A stretch of 6,283 nucleotides of DNA, taken from NCBI GenBank assembly GCA_003648395.1, contig QMPB01000287.1, positions 1-6,283 on the forward strand, given 5' to 3'. This document shows, one piece after another, positions 1 through 6,283 of this stretch (position 1 is the stretch's first letter; every line of letters starts with the position of its first letter). Source of the stretch: Bacteroidota bacterium. GTDB lineage: Bacteria > Bacteroidota > Bacteroidia > Bacteroidales > UBA1556. The notes under the pieces are model-generated. The model did no database searches, was not told the DNA's origin, and saw only the letters and a list, made by a program, of their open reading frames with translations. Position numbers and translations under genes: made by a program.

Positions 1-3000
1 CTGATAATGGCTGTTCGAATATTGATATAGCTACTACTCAGGTTCATGCTGCTCCTAATGTAATGTTCTCTTCTAATATTAACACTGCATATTGTCAAAC
101 TGATGATTCTTTAATTCTTGTTGCTAGTCCTTCTGGAGGTCAGTTTTTTAGAGATGGGCCTACAAATAATGTATTCCATTTCAACTCTGTGGCAGCAGGT
201 TCTTATCAGTATACATATACTTATGTCGACAATAATGGCTGCCAAGGTAGCGATACTGTGGATATTGTAATAAATGCTTTACCAACGGTAAGCTTAAGCC
301 CTTTTGCCAACGCTTGTGAGAATCAAACAATAGTATCATTATCTAGCGGAAATCCTTCTGGAGGTAGTTATTATGGTACAGGAGTATCTACAAACTCATC
401 AGAATTCTTTCCTGCAATAGCTGGTATTGGCTTACATAATATATCATATATTTATACTGATAGCAATGCTTGTGAAGCAAGTTCAAATGCTGATATAAGA
501 GTTATTTCTACACCATCAGCAGACTTTATGGTTGATGCTAATGTTTGTAAATCAGAAATTGCTTTTGCAACTTACGGATCTACAATAAGTACAACAGCTA
601 CATACAATTGGAGTTTTGATAATGCCAATGTTATTTCTGGTAATAACGAAGGTCCATATGAGTTAATATGGGATAATTCAGGAGTTAAAAATCTGACGCT
701 TACAGTTAGCGATAGCGGCTGTACTTCTACCCTATTCCAAAACTACACCAATGTACTTGAGGCCTTTGCTAATATTAATTTTATTGGCAACGACTCTGCA
801 TGTTATGGACAAGGCATTACACTATTTACAAATAGTGGAATATCTAATAGTTTTCAATGGGCAGATACTTCAGGAAATATAGTTGGTGCACAAGATTCAC
901 TATCTTTCTATATAGCAAGTGAAACGGGCATGTACTATATATTAAATACAAATACAAATGGATGTACAGCTACTTCTGACACAATAAGTATTACTATAAA
1001 TCCTGAAATTATTAGTGATTTCACATTAGCAAGCATAGCATGTAATAATGATATGGTAAGTGTGAGTTATACAGGTAATTCTGGATCTTTAGCTTCCTAT
1101 AATTGGAATTTTGATTCAGGAATTATAGCTTCAGGGTCTAACTCTGGACCATACAATATTATTTGGAATACTGATGGTTTGAAAAATGTAAGTCTAATTG
1201 TTGAAGAGAATAATTGTTTCTCTTCTATTGTCGACAAGTCTATAACTATTCAAACAACTCCAGCATACATAACTGCCATTGGAGACACTAACTTCTGCGA
1301 AGGAGGAAATGTTACCCTTTCGGCAAATGTTGGTCCTTATACATACGAGTGGTTTAGAAATGGAATAAGCACAACTAGTACTCAAGCTCTGTATAATGCA
1401 ACTCAATCGGGCTCGTATACAGTAGAAGTTACTGATATTAATACTTATTGTTCGCAAAGATCAGACTCAATACAAATCACTGTTAATACTAATGATTTCA
1501 ATATTGATTTCGTTGCTGATCAGCAAAGCTTTAATATACCTCCATTTATAGTAAATTATACAAATCAAACTATCAATGCCATTGATTATTATTGGATGTG
1601 GTCGTTTGGAGATGGCAACACTTCAACATTTGTGAACCCAAGCCATCAGTATACTTATGATGGTGATTATTCTGTAAGTTTAGTGGCACAAAATGTAAAT
1701 ACAGGCTGTATTGATACTCTCAATAAAACTGATTATATATCATGTACAGGAGGAAGCCCAAATCCTTGCAATATAATTGCTGATATAGGTAATATTGGAG
1801 GAAATGAAGTATGCCCTAGCGATAGTGTGAAGTTTTTCGCTCTTGATCATACTCCTGGCATTAGTTATCAGTGGCTAATTGATGGTGCTATAATTGCTGG
1901 AGCAACTGACTCTATACTTTACGCAAATACAACAGGATTATATCAATTAATGGTGGCTGATGCATCGTGTACTGTATTCTCACAACCATTTGCTTTAACT
2001 CAGTATAGTACTGTTATACCAAGTATTCTTGCCAATGGAAGCATACAACCTTGTACAAATGATAGTATGGAACTATATGTATCTACATCTTTCAATGCTT
2101 ATCAATGGTCTAACGGAAGTAACTTACAAAGCATTTATGTTAAATCTTCTGGAGCTTATATCGTAACTATTACTGATAATAATGGTTGTACTGCAGCTTC
2201 AGATCCTTATGTATTAAATGCATCATTTTTACAAGTTCCTGACATTTGTATAGTAGGTATTGACACCGCTACAAATCATAACCGTGTAGTCTGGGAAAGA
2301 AGAAATAGTAATTTGATTGATAGCTTTAGAATATATCGTGAATCAACTGTTGCTGGAATTTATGACTTAATAGGAAGTCAAGCATTCTCTACTCAAAGCG
2401 TTTTTGAAGATGTGAATTCAAATCCTGCACAGATGGCATATCGTTATCGCATAACAGCTGTTGATACATGTGGAATGGAAACTTCTCCTAGCCCTATTCA
2501 CAAAACATTACACCTTACTATCAATGCAGGTTTAGGCGGTGTTTGGAATTTAATATGGACAAATTACGAAGGATTTAATTTTGGATCTTATAAGATTTAC
2601 AGAAGTAGTGATAGCACAAATATGCAGTTGCTTACTCAAATACAAAGTAATCTTACATCGTATACCGACCTAAATCCTCCTAGTGGAGATGTTTTCTATC
2701 AAATAGAGATTATATCACCACATCCGTGTTATCCCGATTCGATATATACAAAGGTTAATACAAATTATAATTCGTCAAGGTCTAATACTGCTAATACTGC
2801 TCAAGCACAGAACACTAGCTTGAATAGTTATCAGAATAATGATATTGCTGTTTCTATTTTCCCAAATCCTAATAATGGAATATTTAATCTTGAAATTGGA
2901 GATATAGGACATAGCGACTTAGAACTGAATATTACAAACGCTCTTGGCACAGAAGTTTATAACAATAAGTTCAGTGTATATGGTAAAACTACTAGACAAA

Positions 3001-3092
3001 TAGATTTAAAAGGTCTTGCTAGAGGAGTTTACTTTATTCGTCTGAAAACTTCTTCAGGAATTGTATATAGAGGAAAGGTCATTATCAACTAA
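1..3092 (+). CDS. Large secreted Ig/PKD-repeat surface protein with T9SS type A sorting domain (5'-truncated)
   Basis: Probable cell-surface or secreted adhesin-like protein; no enzymatic domain is visible. The frame is open to the left edge (codons from position 3), and the upstream residues DNGC match the end of a repeat, so the ATG at 63 is internal. Counting that Met as residue 1, I read: two Ig-like modules with a PSGG motif (about 1-73, 74-149); PKD-like (150-231); Ig-like (232-315); PKD-like (316-397); Ig-like (398-475); a canonical PKD with WSFGDG and NPSHQY (478-562); two Ig-like modules (570-652, 653-725); two fibronectin-III-like modules (726-819, 820-898); an Asn/Ser/Thr linker; and a sorting domain (930-1009) starting SIFPNPNNG and ending GLARGVYFIRL...GKVIIN. 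Most repeats carry one Cys early and one late. By family knowledge, the T9SS domain is cleaved after export through the outer membrane. Ligand unknown. The module borders are my reading, not a profile search. Confidence 0.93.
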   Translation, partial: DNGCSNIDIATTQVHAAPNVMFSSNINTAYCQTDDSLILVASPSGGQFFRDGPTNNVFHFNSVAAGSYQYTYTYVDNNGCQGSDTVDIVINALPTVSLSPFANACENQTIVSLSSGNPSGGSYYGTGVSTNSSEFFPAIAGIGLHNISYIYTDSNACEASSNADIRVISTPSADFMVDANVCKSEIAFATYGSTISTTATYNWSFDNANVISGNNEGPYELIWDNSGVKNLTLTVSDSGCTSTLFQNYTNVLEAFANINFIGNDSACYGQGITLFTNSGISNSFQWADTSGNIVGAQDSLSFYIASETGMYYILNTNTNGCTATSDTISITINPEIISDFTLASIACNNDMVSVSYTGNSGSLASYNWNFDSGIIASGSNSGPYNIIWNTDGLKNVSLIVEENNCFSSIVDKSITIQTTPAYITAIGDTNFCEGGNVTLSANVGPYTYEWFRNGISTTSTQALYNATQSGSYTVEVTDINTYCSQRSDSIQITVNTNDFNIDFVADQQSFNIPPFIVNYTNQTINAIDYYWMWSFGDGNTSTFVNPSHQYTYDGDYSVSLVAQNVNTGCIDTLNKTDYISCTGGSPNPCNIIADIGNIGGNEVCPSDSVKFFALDHTPGISYQWLIDGAIIAGATDSILYANTTGLYQLMVADASCTVFSQPFALTQYSTVIPSILANGSIQPCTNDSMELYVSTSFNAYQWSNGSNLQSIYVKSSGAYIVTITDNNGCTAASDPYVLNASFLQVPDICIVGIDTATNHNRVVWERRNSNLIDSFRIYRESTVAGIYDLIGSQAFSTQSVFEDVNSNPAQMAYRYRITAVDTCGMETSPSPIHKTLHLTINAGLGGVWNLIWTNYEGFNFGSYKIYRSSDSTNMQLLTQIQSNLTSYTDLNPPSGDVFYQIEIISPHPCYPDSIYTKVNTNYNSSRSNTANTAQAQNTSLNSYQNNDIAVSIFPNPNNGIFNLEIGDIGHSDLELNITNALGTEVYNNKFSVYGKTTRQIDLKGLARGVYFIRLKTSSGIVYRGKVIIN
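510..1487 (+). repeat. Protein-level tandem duplication: two PKD-like + Ig-like module pairs
   Basis: Two consecutive units of about 160 residues share the same order. Unit one covers 510-1007 and unit two 1008-1487. The PKD-like halves correspond closely: YNWSFD...GPYELIWDNSGVKNLTLTV in the first against YNWNFD...GPYNIIWNTDGLKNVSLIV in the second. Each is followed by an Ig-like half with an early Cys, a central W, a GxY strand (GMYYI, GSYTV) and a late Cys. The DNA has diverged but stays alignable around the Trp-Asn-Phe-Asp segment, which suggests an old internal duplication rather than a recent slippage event. Confidence 0.7.
2782..2799 (+). repeat. Short tandem direct repeat, 2 x 9 bp
   Basis: CTAATACTG occurs twice head to tail and keeps the reading frame, encoding N-T-A-N-T-A. 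It lies in the low-complexity linker between the fibronectin-like modules and the sorting domain of the surface protein, where a 9-bp slippage would only change linker length. Confidence 0.75.
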
Positions 3093-3115
3093 ATCATTAT
3101 AAATCTGAGGATTAT

Positions 3116-3163
3116 AAAGTGAAGAATGGGGTTTTGTTATTTCGTTCTTCACTTTTATTTTTT
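3116..3163 (+). terminator. Strong rho-independent terminator after the surface-protein gene
   Basis: A long stem begins 23 bases after the surface-protein stop codon. The 5' arm is 3116-3132 (AAAGTGAAGAATGGGGT), the loop is 3133-3138 (TTTGTT), and the 3' arm is 3139-3155 (ATTTCGTTCTTCACTTT). The outer 11 pairs are perfect Watson-Crick, and the inner six include four G-U wobbles. The stem runs directly into a T-rich tract (TTTTATTTTTT, 3153-3163). The opposite strand has no comparable T-tract, so it most likely acts on rightward transcription only. Confidence 0.88.
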
Positions 3164-3193
3164 ATATCAAAAAACCATATCTTTGCTGATCAA

Positions 3194-4363
3194 ATGACAT
3201 CAAAAAAACTCAATATTTTATTTCTTCCCGCTTGGTATCCGCACCGCGATGATGCGATGTTGGGTCTATTTGTAAAAAATCATGCATTATCAATACTCCC
3301 CTATGCCAATGTATCAGCAATATATGTACTTGCAAGCGATACTAATGTAAGCGTTTATGAAGTTGAAAAAAATGATACTGATGGTATATATGAGATAATC
3401 ATATATTTCAAAAAATGCAATACCCCTATTTTTGGATTTTTTATCAATATTATAAGAATGCTTTTGTCTTATAAAAAAGGATGGAATATTTTATTAGAAA
3501 AAAGAAATAAGCCCGACATTAACCATGTGCATATATTAACAAGGGCTGGAGTTATTGCTCTAATTCTTAAACAATTATACAAAATCCCATATGTAATAAC
3601 CGAGCATTGGTCTAGATATTATTCCTTTAACGATTCATATAATGGCATATTACGAAAATTTATGACCAAAAAGGTAGTAAAACAAGCCTCAGCAATGAGT
3701 ACTGTTTCTGATTCGCTAAAAAATGCTATGAACCAAAATGGTTTAATCAATAAAAATTGGGAAATAATACCAAATTCCATTGATACCGATATTTTTACAC
3801 CAAGTATAAGAGATAAAAAAGATTCTAAAACTCGTATTTTTCATATCTCATGCTTTGAAGATAAGTCGAAAAATGTGAGTGGAATAATTAGAGCATTTGC
3901 AAGGGCTAGTACAGAAAACCCAAATCTTGAATTAATAATGATTGGCGCTGGGCAGGATCATCAAAAGGCAATAGACTTATCAAATAAGCTTAAGCTTGAT
4001 AACAAAATAGAGTTTACTGGAGAATTATCTCCAAAAGAAGTTAGTCAGAAAATAAACTCTTGTGATTTTCAAGTCCTATTTAGCAATTACGAAACATTTG
4101 CAATAGTAATTGCAGAAAGCTTAGCCGCAGGCAAAGCTGTAATAGCAACAAATACTGGAGCTATACCAGAAGTTCTCCCCAAAGAATTTGGCCTATTGAT
4201 AGATGCAAAAGATGAAGATATGCTTAGTAAATCTATTTTAGAAATGGCAAAAACACATCAGAAATATGATATTGAAGCCATGAGAAATTATGCTGTCAGT
4301 AATTATAATAAAGATAAAGTAGGAAAACAGATAATAGCATTCTATAAAAAATACACTTCCTAA
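3194..4363 (+). CDS. Glycosyltransferase, GT-B fold, GT4-type (group 1), 389 aa
   Basis: Predicted cytoplasmic, retaining glycosyltransferase moving a sugar from an activated donor to a lipid or glycan acceptor, probably in surface polysaccharide or LPS synthesis; substrates cannot be read from sequence. Numbering from the ATG at 3194: the N-terminal domain opens with the Rossmann strand KLNILFLPAWYP (5-16) and G24-x-F26, and has HVH at 111-113 and TEHWSRY at 136-142. The C-terminal donor-binding domain has IIPNSIDTDIF (191-201), a FEDKSKN loop (221-227), the E-x7-E pair E300/E308, and TGAIPEV (321-327). Residues 77-93 are hydrophobic and may let it sit on the inner membrane; there is no signal peptide. 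An in-frame GTG at 3119 would add 25 residues, but it lies in the terminator stem and the extension does not resemble the family N terminus. Length is normal for GT4 enzymes. It stands alone between a terminator and the next promoter. Confidence 0.92.
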   Translation: MTSKKLNILFLPAWYPHRDDAMLGLFVKNHALSILPYANVSAIYVLASDTNVSVYEVEKNDTDGIYEIIIYFKKCNTPIFGFFINIIRMLLSYKKGWNILLEKRNKPDINHVHILTRAGVIALILKQLYKIPYVITEHWSRYYSFNDSYNGILRKFMTKKVVKQASAMSTVSDSLKNAMNQNGLINKNWEIIPNSIDTDIFTPSIRDKKDSKTRIFHISCFEDKSKNVSGIIRAFARASTENPNLELIMIGAGQDHQKAIDLSNKLKLDNKIEFTGELSPKEVSQKINSCDFQVLFSNYETFAIVIAESLAAGKAVIATNTGAIPEVLPKEFGLLIDAKDEDMLSKSILEMAKTHQKYDIEAMRNYAVSNYNKDKVGKQIIAFYKKYTS

Positions 4364-4386
4364 TTTATTTATAATCTAGTAATATA

Positions 4387-4411
4387 AATTCAATACGACA
4401 GCTATTGGATT
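4387..4411 (+). other. Weak hairpin 3' of the glycosyltransferase gene
   Basis: AATTCAATA (4387-4395) pairs with TATTGGATT (4403-4411) around the loop CGACAGC, giving 9 pairs with one T-G wobble. It lies 24 bases after the stop codon. It is mostly A-T and no T-tract follows, so it is not a typical intrinsic terminator. It could protect the mRNA 3' end or mean nothing. Confidence 0.3.
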
Positions 4412-4529
4412 ACTCGAATAACACGAATCACCTTAGCTATTTTACTATTTCCCCTAAACTATAAAATAACTTCTTAGTACTTGCCATAATATTGGTATAA
4501 AAGCTTAAAAAACTTCCAAGATTTTTCTA

Positions 4530-4537
4530 TACTTTTG
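4530..4537 (+). promoter_or_regulatory. Bacteroidota-type -7 promoter element (TAnnTTTG)
   Basis: TACTTTTG matches the Bacteroidota -7 consensus TAnnTTTG exactly, and its last base is 22 bases before the ATG at 4560. This would place the transcript start a few bases downstream and give a leader of roughly 10-20 bases. No clear -33 TTG lies at the usual spacing; the nearest upstream TTG (4493) is too far. It would drive the activator and, by their close spacing, lptE. Confidence 0.5.
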
Positions 4538-4555
4538 TAGTTATAACTATAGTTA
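4538..4555 (+). promoter_or_regulatory. Three alternating 6-bp half-sites, candidate operator
   Basis: TAGTTA (4538-4543), TAACTA (4544-4549) and TAGTTA (4550-4555) lie end to end. They form two overlapping perfect 12-bp palindromes, 4538-4549 and 4544-4555. The block starts directly after the -7 element and ends 4 bases before the ATG, so it covers the expected transcription start and leader. A bound protein there would be well placed to repress. The binding protein is unknown, and AT-rich chance palindromes remain possible. Confidence 0.4.
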
Positions 4556-4559
4556 AGAA

Positions 4560-5867
4560 ATGGATAAGCAATCAATAAAGCAAAGGTTTGGTATTATTGG
4601 GAGTTCAACAGCTTTAAACAGAGCTATTGAAATTGCCATGCAAGTAGCACCAACTGATCTAACTGTATTAATTTCTGGAGAAAGTGGTGTTGGCAAAGAG
4701 AGTTTTCCAAAAATAATTCACCAATTAGGAGCCCGAAAGCATGGTAATTATGTAGCTATTAACTGTGGCGCTATTCCTGAGGGGACGATAGACTCAGAGC
4801 TTTTTGGCCATGAGAAGGGTTCATTTACTGGAGCTACTGAAAATCGTAAAGGGTATTTTGAAGTTACAAATGGTGGAACAATTTTTTTAGACGAAGTTGC
4901 CGAACTACCTACTGCAACTCAAGCAAGACTGCTTAGGGTGTTGGAGAATAAGGAGTTTATGAAGGTAGGCTCATCAAAAGTATTGAAAACTGATGTTAGA
5001 GTGATTGCAGCAACAAATGTTAATCTTACAAAAGCTATAGAAGAAGGGAAATTTAGAGAGGATTTATACTATAGATTAAATACTGTTCCTATTACAATTC
5101 CACCTTTACGAGAACGAAAAGAGGATATTCTATTACTCTTTAGAAAATTCGCAGCAGATTTTAGCGATAAATATCGCATGCCCATACTAAGACTAATGCC
5201 TGAGGCTCAGGAAATAATCCTTAATTATAGATGGAAAGGAAATATTCGACAGTTGAAGAATGTTACAGAGCAAATATCTATAATTGAAGAACAGAGGCTT
5301 ATCTCAAAAGAAACTGTAATTAAATACTTGCCAGACTCATATACTAGTAGATTACCTGTAATCTTCAAGGACCCTGCTCACGAAAATCTTAACGAAAGAG
5401 ATATTCTTTATAAGGTACTTTTTGATATGAAACATGATATCACTGATTTGAAAAAATTGGTAAATGATATTATGAAGGTTGATGATGTTGCTATGGTTTT
5501 AAGGAAATCAGATACTAAAATTGTTAAAGATATTATAGAGCAAGAGAACTCTATTGACAATTATGCTGATGATAGCAATCTTTCTTTTTCTGATTTTAGT
5601 GAAAATCCTATTAGTAAAACCCATCCTGCTCAAACAGAATATAGCAACCAAAATTTTGACAACAAGCCATTTCAAAATAATGTTTATGACGGTACTATAC
5701 AAGACTCAGAAATTGTTGATGAATCGCTAAGTTTGCAAGATATGGAAGTGAGAATGATAAAGCAGGCACTAAAAAAACATAATGGCAAAAGAAAACTTGC
5801 TGCTGAGGATCTTGAAATTTCAGAAAGAACTTTATATCGTAAAATTAAAGAATATAATATTAGCTAA
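4560..5867 (+). CDS. Sigma-54-dependent transcriptional activator, AAA+ with Fis-type HTH, no sensory domain (435 aa)
   Basis: ATP-driven activator that remodels RNA polymerase-sigma-54 at promoters. The AAA+ domain begins almost at once: Walker A GESGVGKE (40-47), sigma-54 contact loop GSFTGA (87-92, usual form GAFTGA), Walker B with FLDE (109-112), sensor I region TDVRVIAATN (144-153), arginine-finger region REDLYYRLN (166-174), PPLRERKEDI (181-190), and sensor II in WKGNIRQLKN (225-234, Arg230). A predicted helix around 278-306 follows, then an Asn/Ser/Asp-rich, probably disordered linker (about 325-388). The C-terminal Fis-type helix-turn-helix (392-435) contains NGKRKLAAEDLEISERTLYRKIKEY. 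No receiver, GAF or PAS domain precedes the ATPase, as in PspF-like proteins, so control must come from elsewhere. The start is the ATG just after the promoter core and half-sites. lptE follows after 5 bases. From memory, this family sits next to lptE across Bacteroidota. Confidence 0.95.
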   Translation: MDKQSIKQRFGIIGSSTALNRAIEIAMQVAPTDLTVLISGESGVGKESFPKIIHQLGARKHGNYVAINCGAIPEGTIDSELFGHEKGSFTGATENRKGYFEVTNGGTIFLDEVAELPTATQARLLRVLENKEFMKVGSSKVLKTDVRVIAATNVNLTKAIEEGKFREDLYYRLNTVPITIPPLRERKEDILLLFRKFAADFSDKYRMPILRLMPEAQEIILNYRWKGNIRQLKNVTEQISIIEEQRLISKETVIKYLPDSYTSRLPVIFKDPAHENLNERDILYKVLFDMKHDITDLKKLVNDIMKVDDVAMVLRKSDTKIVKDIIEQENSIDNYADDSNLSFSDFSENPISKTHPAQTEYSNQNFDNKPFQNNVYDGTIQDSEIVDESLSLQDMEVRMIKQALKKHNGKRKLAAEDLEISERTLYRKIKEYNIS

Positions 5868-5872
5868 CTATC

Positions 5873-6283
5873 GTGAATCATAAAATAATATATAGATATA
5901 AATTGCTAATAATGATATCATTATTAATCATTATACAGTCATGTAAAATCAATTATTCATTTACAGGAGCTCCTATTACTGCTAAAACAATCTCTATAGA
6001 TTATTTTCCCAATAAGGCTACACTAGTAAAACCATCATTAAGTCAAGATTTTACTGATGCAATGCGCGATAAGTTTGTAAACCAAACAAGCTTAGAGCTT
6101 GTGGAACAAAATGCTGAACTACACCTAGAGGGAGAAATTGTACATTATAAAACAAATTCAGTAGCGATACAAGGTGACGAAACCGCAGCACTTAACAGGC
6201 TAACCATTAAGGTTAAGATAAGATATACAAGCTTAAACCAACCTGACGATTCTTTTGAACAAGTATTTACTGGTTTTGAAGAA
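5873..6283 (+). CDS. lptE: LptE family outer-membrane lipoprotein (3'-truncated, first 137 aa)
   Basis: Lipoprotein partner of LptD in the outer-membrane translocon that inserts lipopolysaccharide in the outer leaflet. The reading frame starts at GTG 5873, five bases after the activator stop, and is open to the right edge. It has a lipoprotein signal peptide: a basic n-region (NHKIIYRYK), a hydrophobic core (LLIMISLLIII), and a lipobox ending QSC with the lipidated Cys at residue 24. The mature part carries family-like segments: CKINYSFTGAPI (24-35), TISIDYFPNKA (39-49), PSLSQDF (54-60) and AIQGDETAALNRLTIKVKIRY (98-118). An ATG at 5912 would also give a frame (MISLLIIIQSC) but loses the basic n-region, so GTG is preferred. 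No acidic surface-export signal follows the Cys, consistent with a periplasm-facing protein. Known relatives are roughly 165-175 residues, so perhaps 30-40 residues are missing. Likely co-transcribed with the activator. Confidence 0.88.
   Translation, partial: MNHKIIYRYKLLIMISLLIIIQSCKINYSFTGAPITAKTISIDYFPNKATLVKPSLSQDFTDAMRDKFVNQTSLELVEQNAELHLEGEIVHYKTNSVAIQGDETAALNRLTIKVKIRYTSLNQPDDSFEQVFTGFEE

Larger units (their letters stand above)
4364..4559. other. Intergenic region between glycosyltransferase and sigma-54 activator
   Basis: This is AT-rich, with no convincing open frame or RNA gene. The left part contains a weak hairpin (4387-4411) and the right end contains the promoter core and half-sites listed separately. 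The middle, roughly 4415-4529, shows nothing I can assign. Confidence 0.6.

Noticed and set aside
63..65. ATG as the start of the surface-protein gene
   Set aside because: The frame is open to the left edge, and the upstream codons (DNGCSNIDIATTQVHAAPNV) read as the end of another repeat module joined by the same kind of linker seen later, so this Met is internal.
1194..1457. 87-codon open frame on the - strand
   Set aside because: It lies entirely inside the repeat-protein gene on the opposite strand, has no recognisable domain, and is a shadow of the strong + strand coding signal.
2944..2960. Sigma-54-like promoter (TTGGCAC...)
   Set aside because: The -24 half looks good, but the -12 half reads TTTAT with no GC, and it sits inside the coding sequence of the sorting domain.
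4368..4388. TTTATA...TATAAA hairpin after the glycosyltransferase stop as a terminator
   Set aside because: It is six A-T pairs only with a 9-base loop and no T-tract afterwards; too weak to call.
4492..4506. Possible -24/-12 promoter in the intergenic region (TTGG...AGCTT)
   Set aside because: The GG and GC dinucleotides are separated by 7 bases instead of the required 10.
5508..5702. 64-codon open frame on the - strand
   Set aside because: It is antisense to the low-complexity linker of the activator. Its hydrophobic look comes from the AT-rich complement of Asn/Asp codons, and there is no supporting start signal.
1..6283. CRISPR array, tRNA, rRNA, insertion sequence or attachment site
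   Set aside because: There are no regularly spaced direct repeats, no tRNA-like cloverleaf, no transposase or integrase reading frame and no terminal inverted repeats on either strand. The repeats in the surface protein are protein-level modules.

Overview
The window looks like chromosomal DNA from an AT-rich member of the Bacteroidota (Bacteroidetes). Three things point there: a type IX secretion (T9SS) C-terminal sorting domain, a sigma-54 activator and LptE pair of the kind found in that phylum, and TAnnTTTG-type promoter cores with little Shine-Dalgarno signal. The T9SS cargo argues against the genus Bacteroides itself. Genus cannot be decided from this sequence.

Layout, all on the + strand. 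(1) Positions 1-3092 are the 3' part of a very large secreted, multi-repeat surface protein. Its start lies left of the window. It consists of Ig-like and PKD-like modules, then two fibronectin-III-like modules, then a T9SS type A sorting domain. (2) A strong intrinsic terminator at 3116-3163 closes that transcription unit. (3) Positions 3194-4363 encode a cytoplasmic GT4-type glycosyltransferase. The longest possible frame opens at a GTG (3119) inside the terminator stem, so the ATG at 3194 is preferred. (4) A 195-bp intergenic stretch holds a weak hairpin just after the glycosyltransferase and, at its right end, a promoter core plus three alternating 6-bp half-sites in front of the next gene. 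(5) Positions 4560-5867 encode a sigma-54 activator (AAA+ plus Fis-type HTH) with no N-terminal sensory domain. (6) Five bases later a GTG-started lipoprotein gene, lptE, begins and runs off the right edge.

How they fit together: the activator and lptE form a tight operon that probably ties gene control to outer-membrane lipopolysaccharide assembly. The glycosyltransferase may build a surface polysaccharide or LPS part, and the repeat protein is exported to the surface. The general theme is the cell envelope, but only the activator-lptE pair shows real evidence of co-transcription. I found no mobile element, CRISPR array, tRNA or rRNA, and no clear sign of an undescribed system. The most useful observations are the start-site correction, the candidate operator, and the domain arrangement of the repeat protein.
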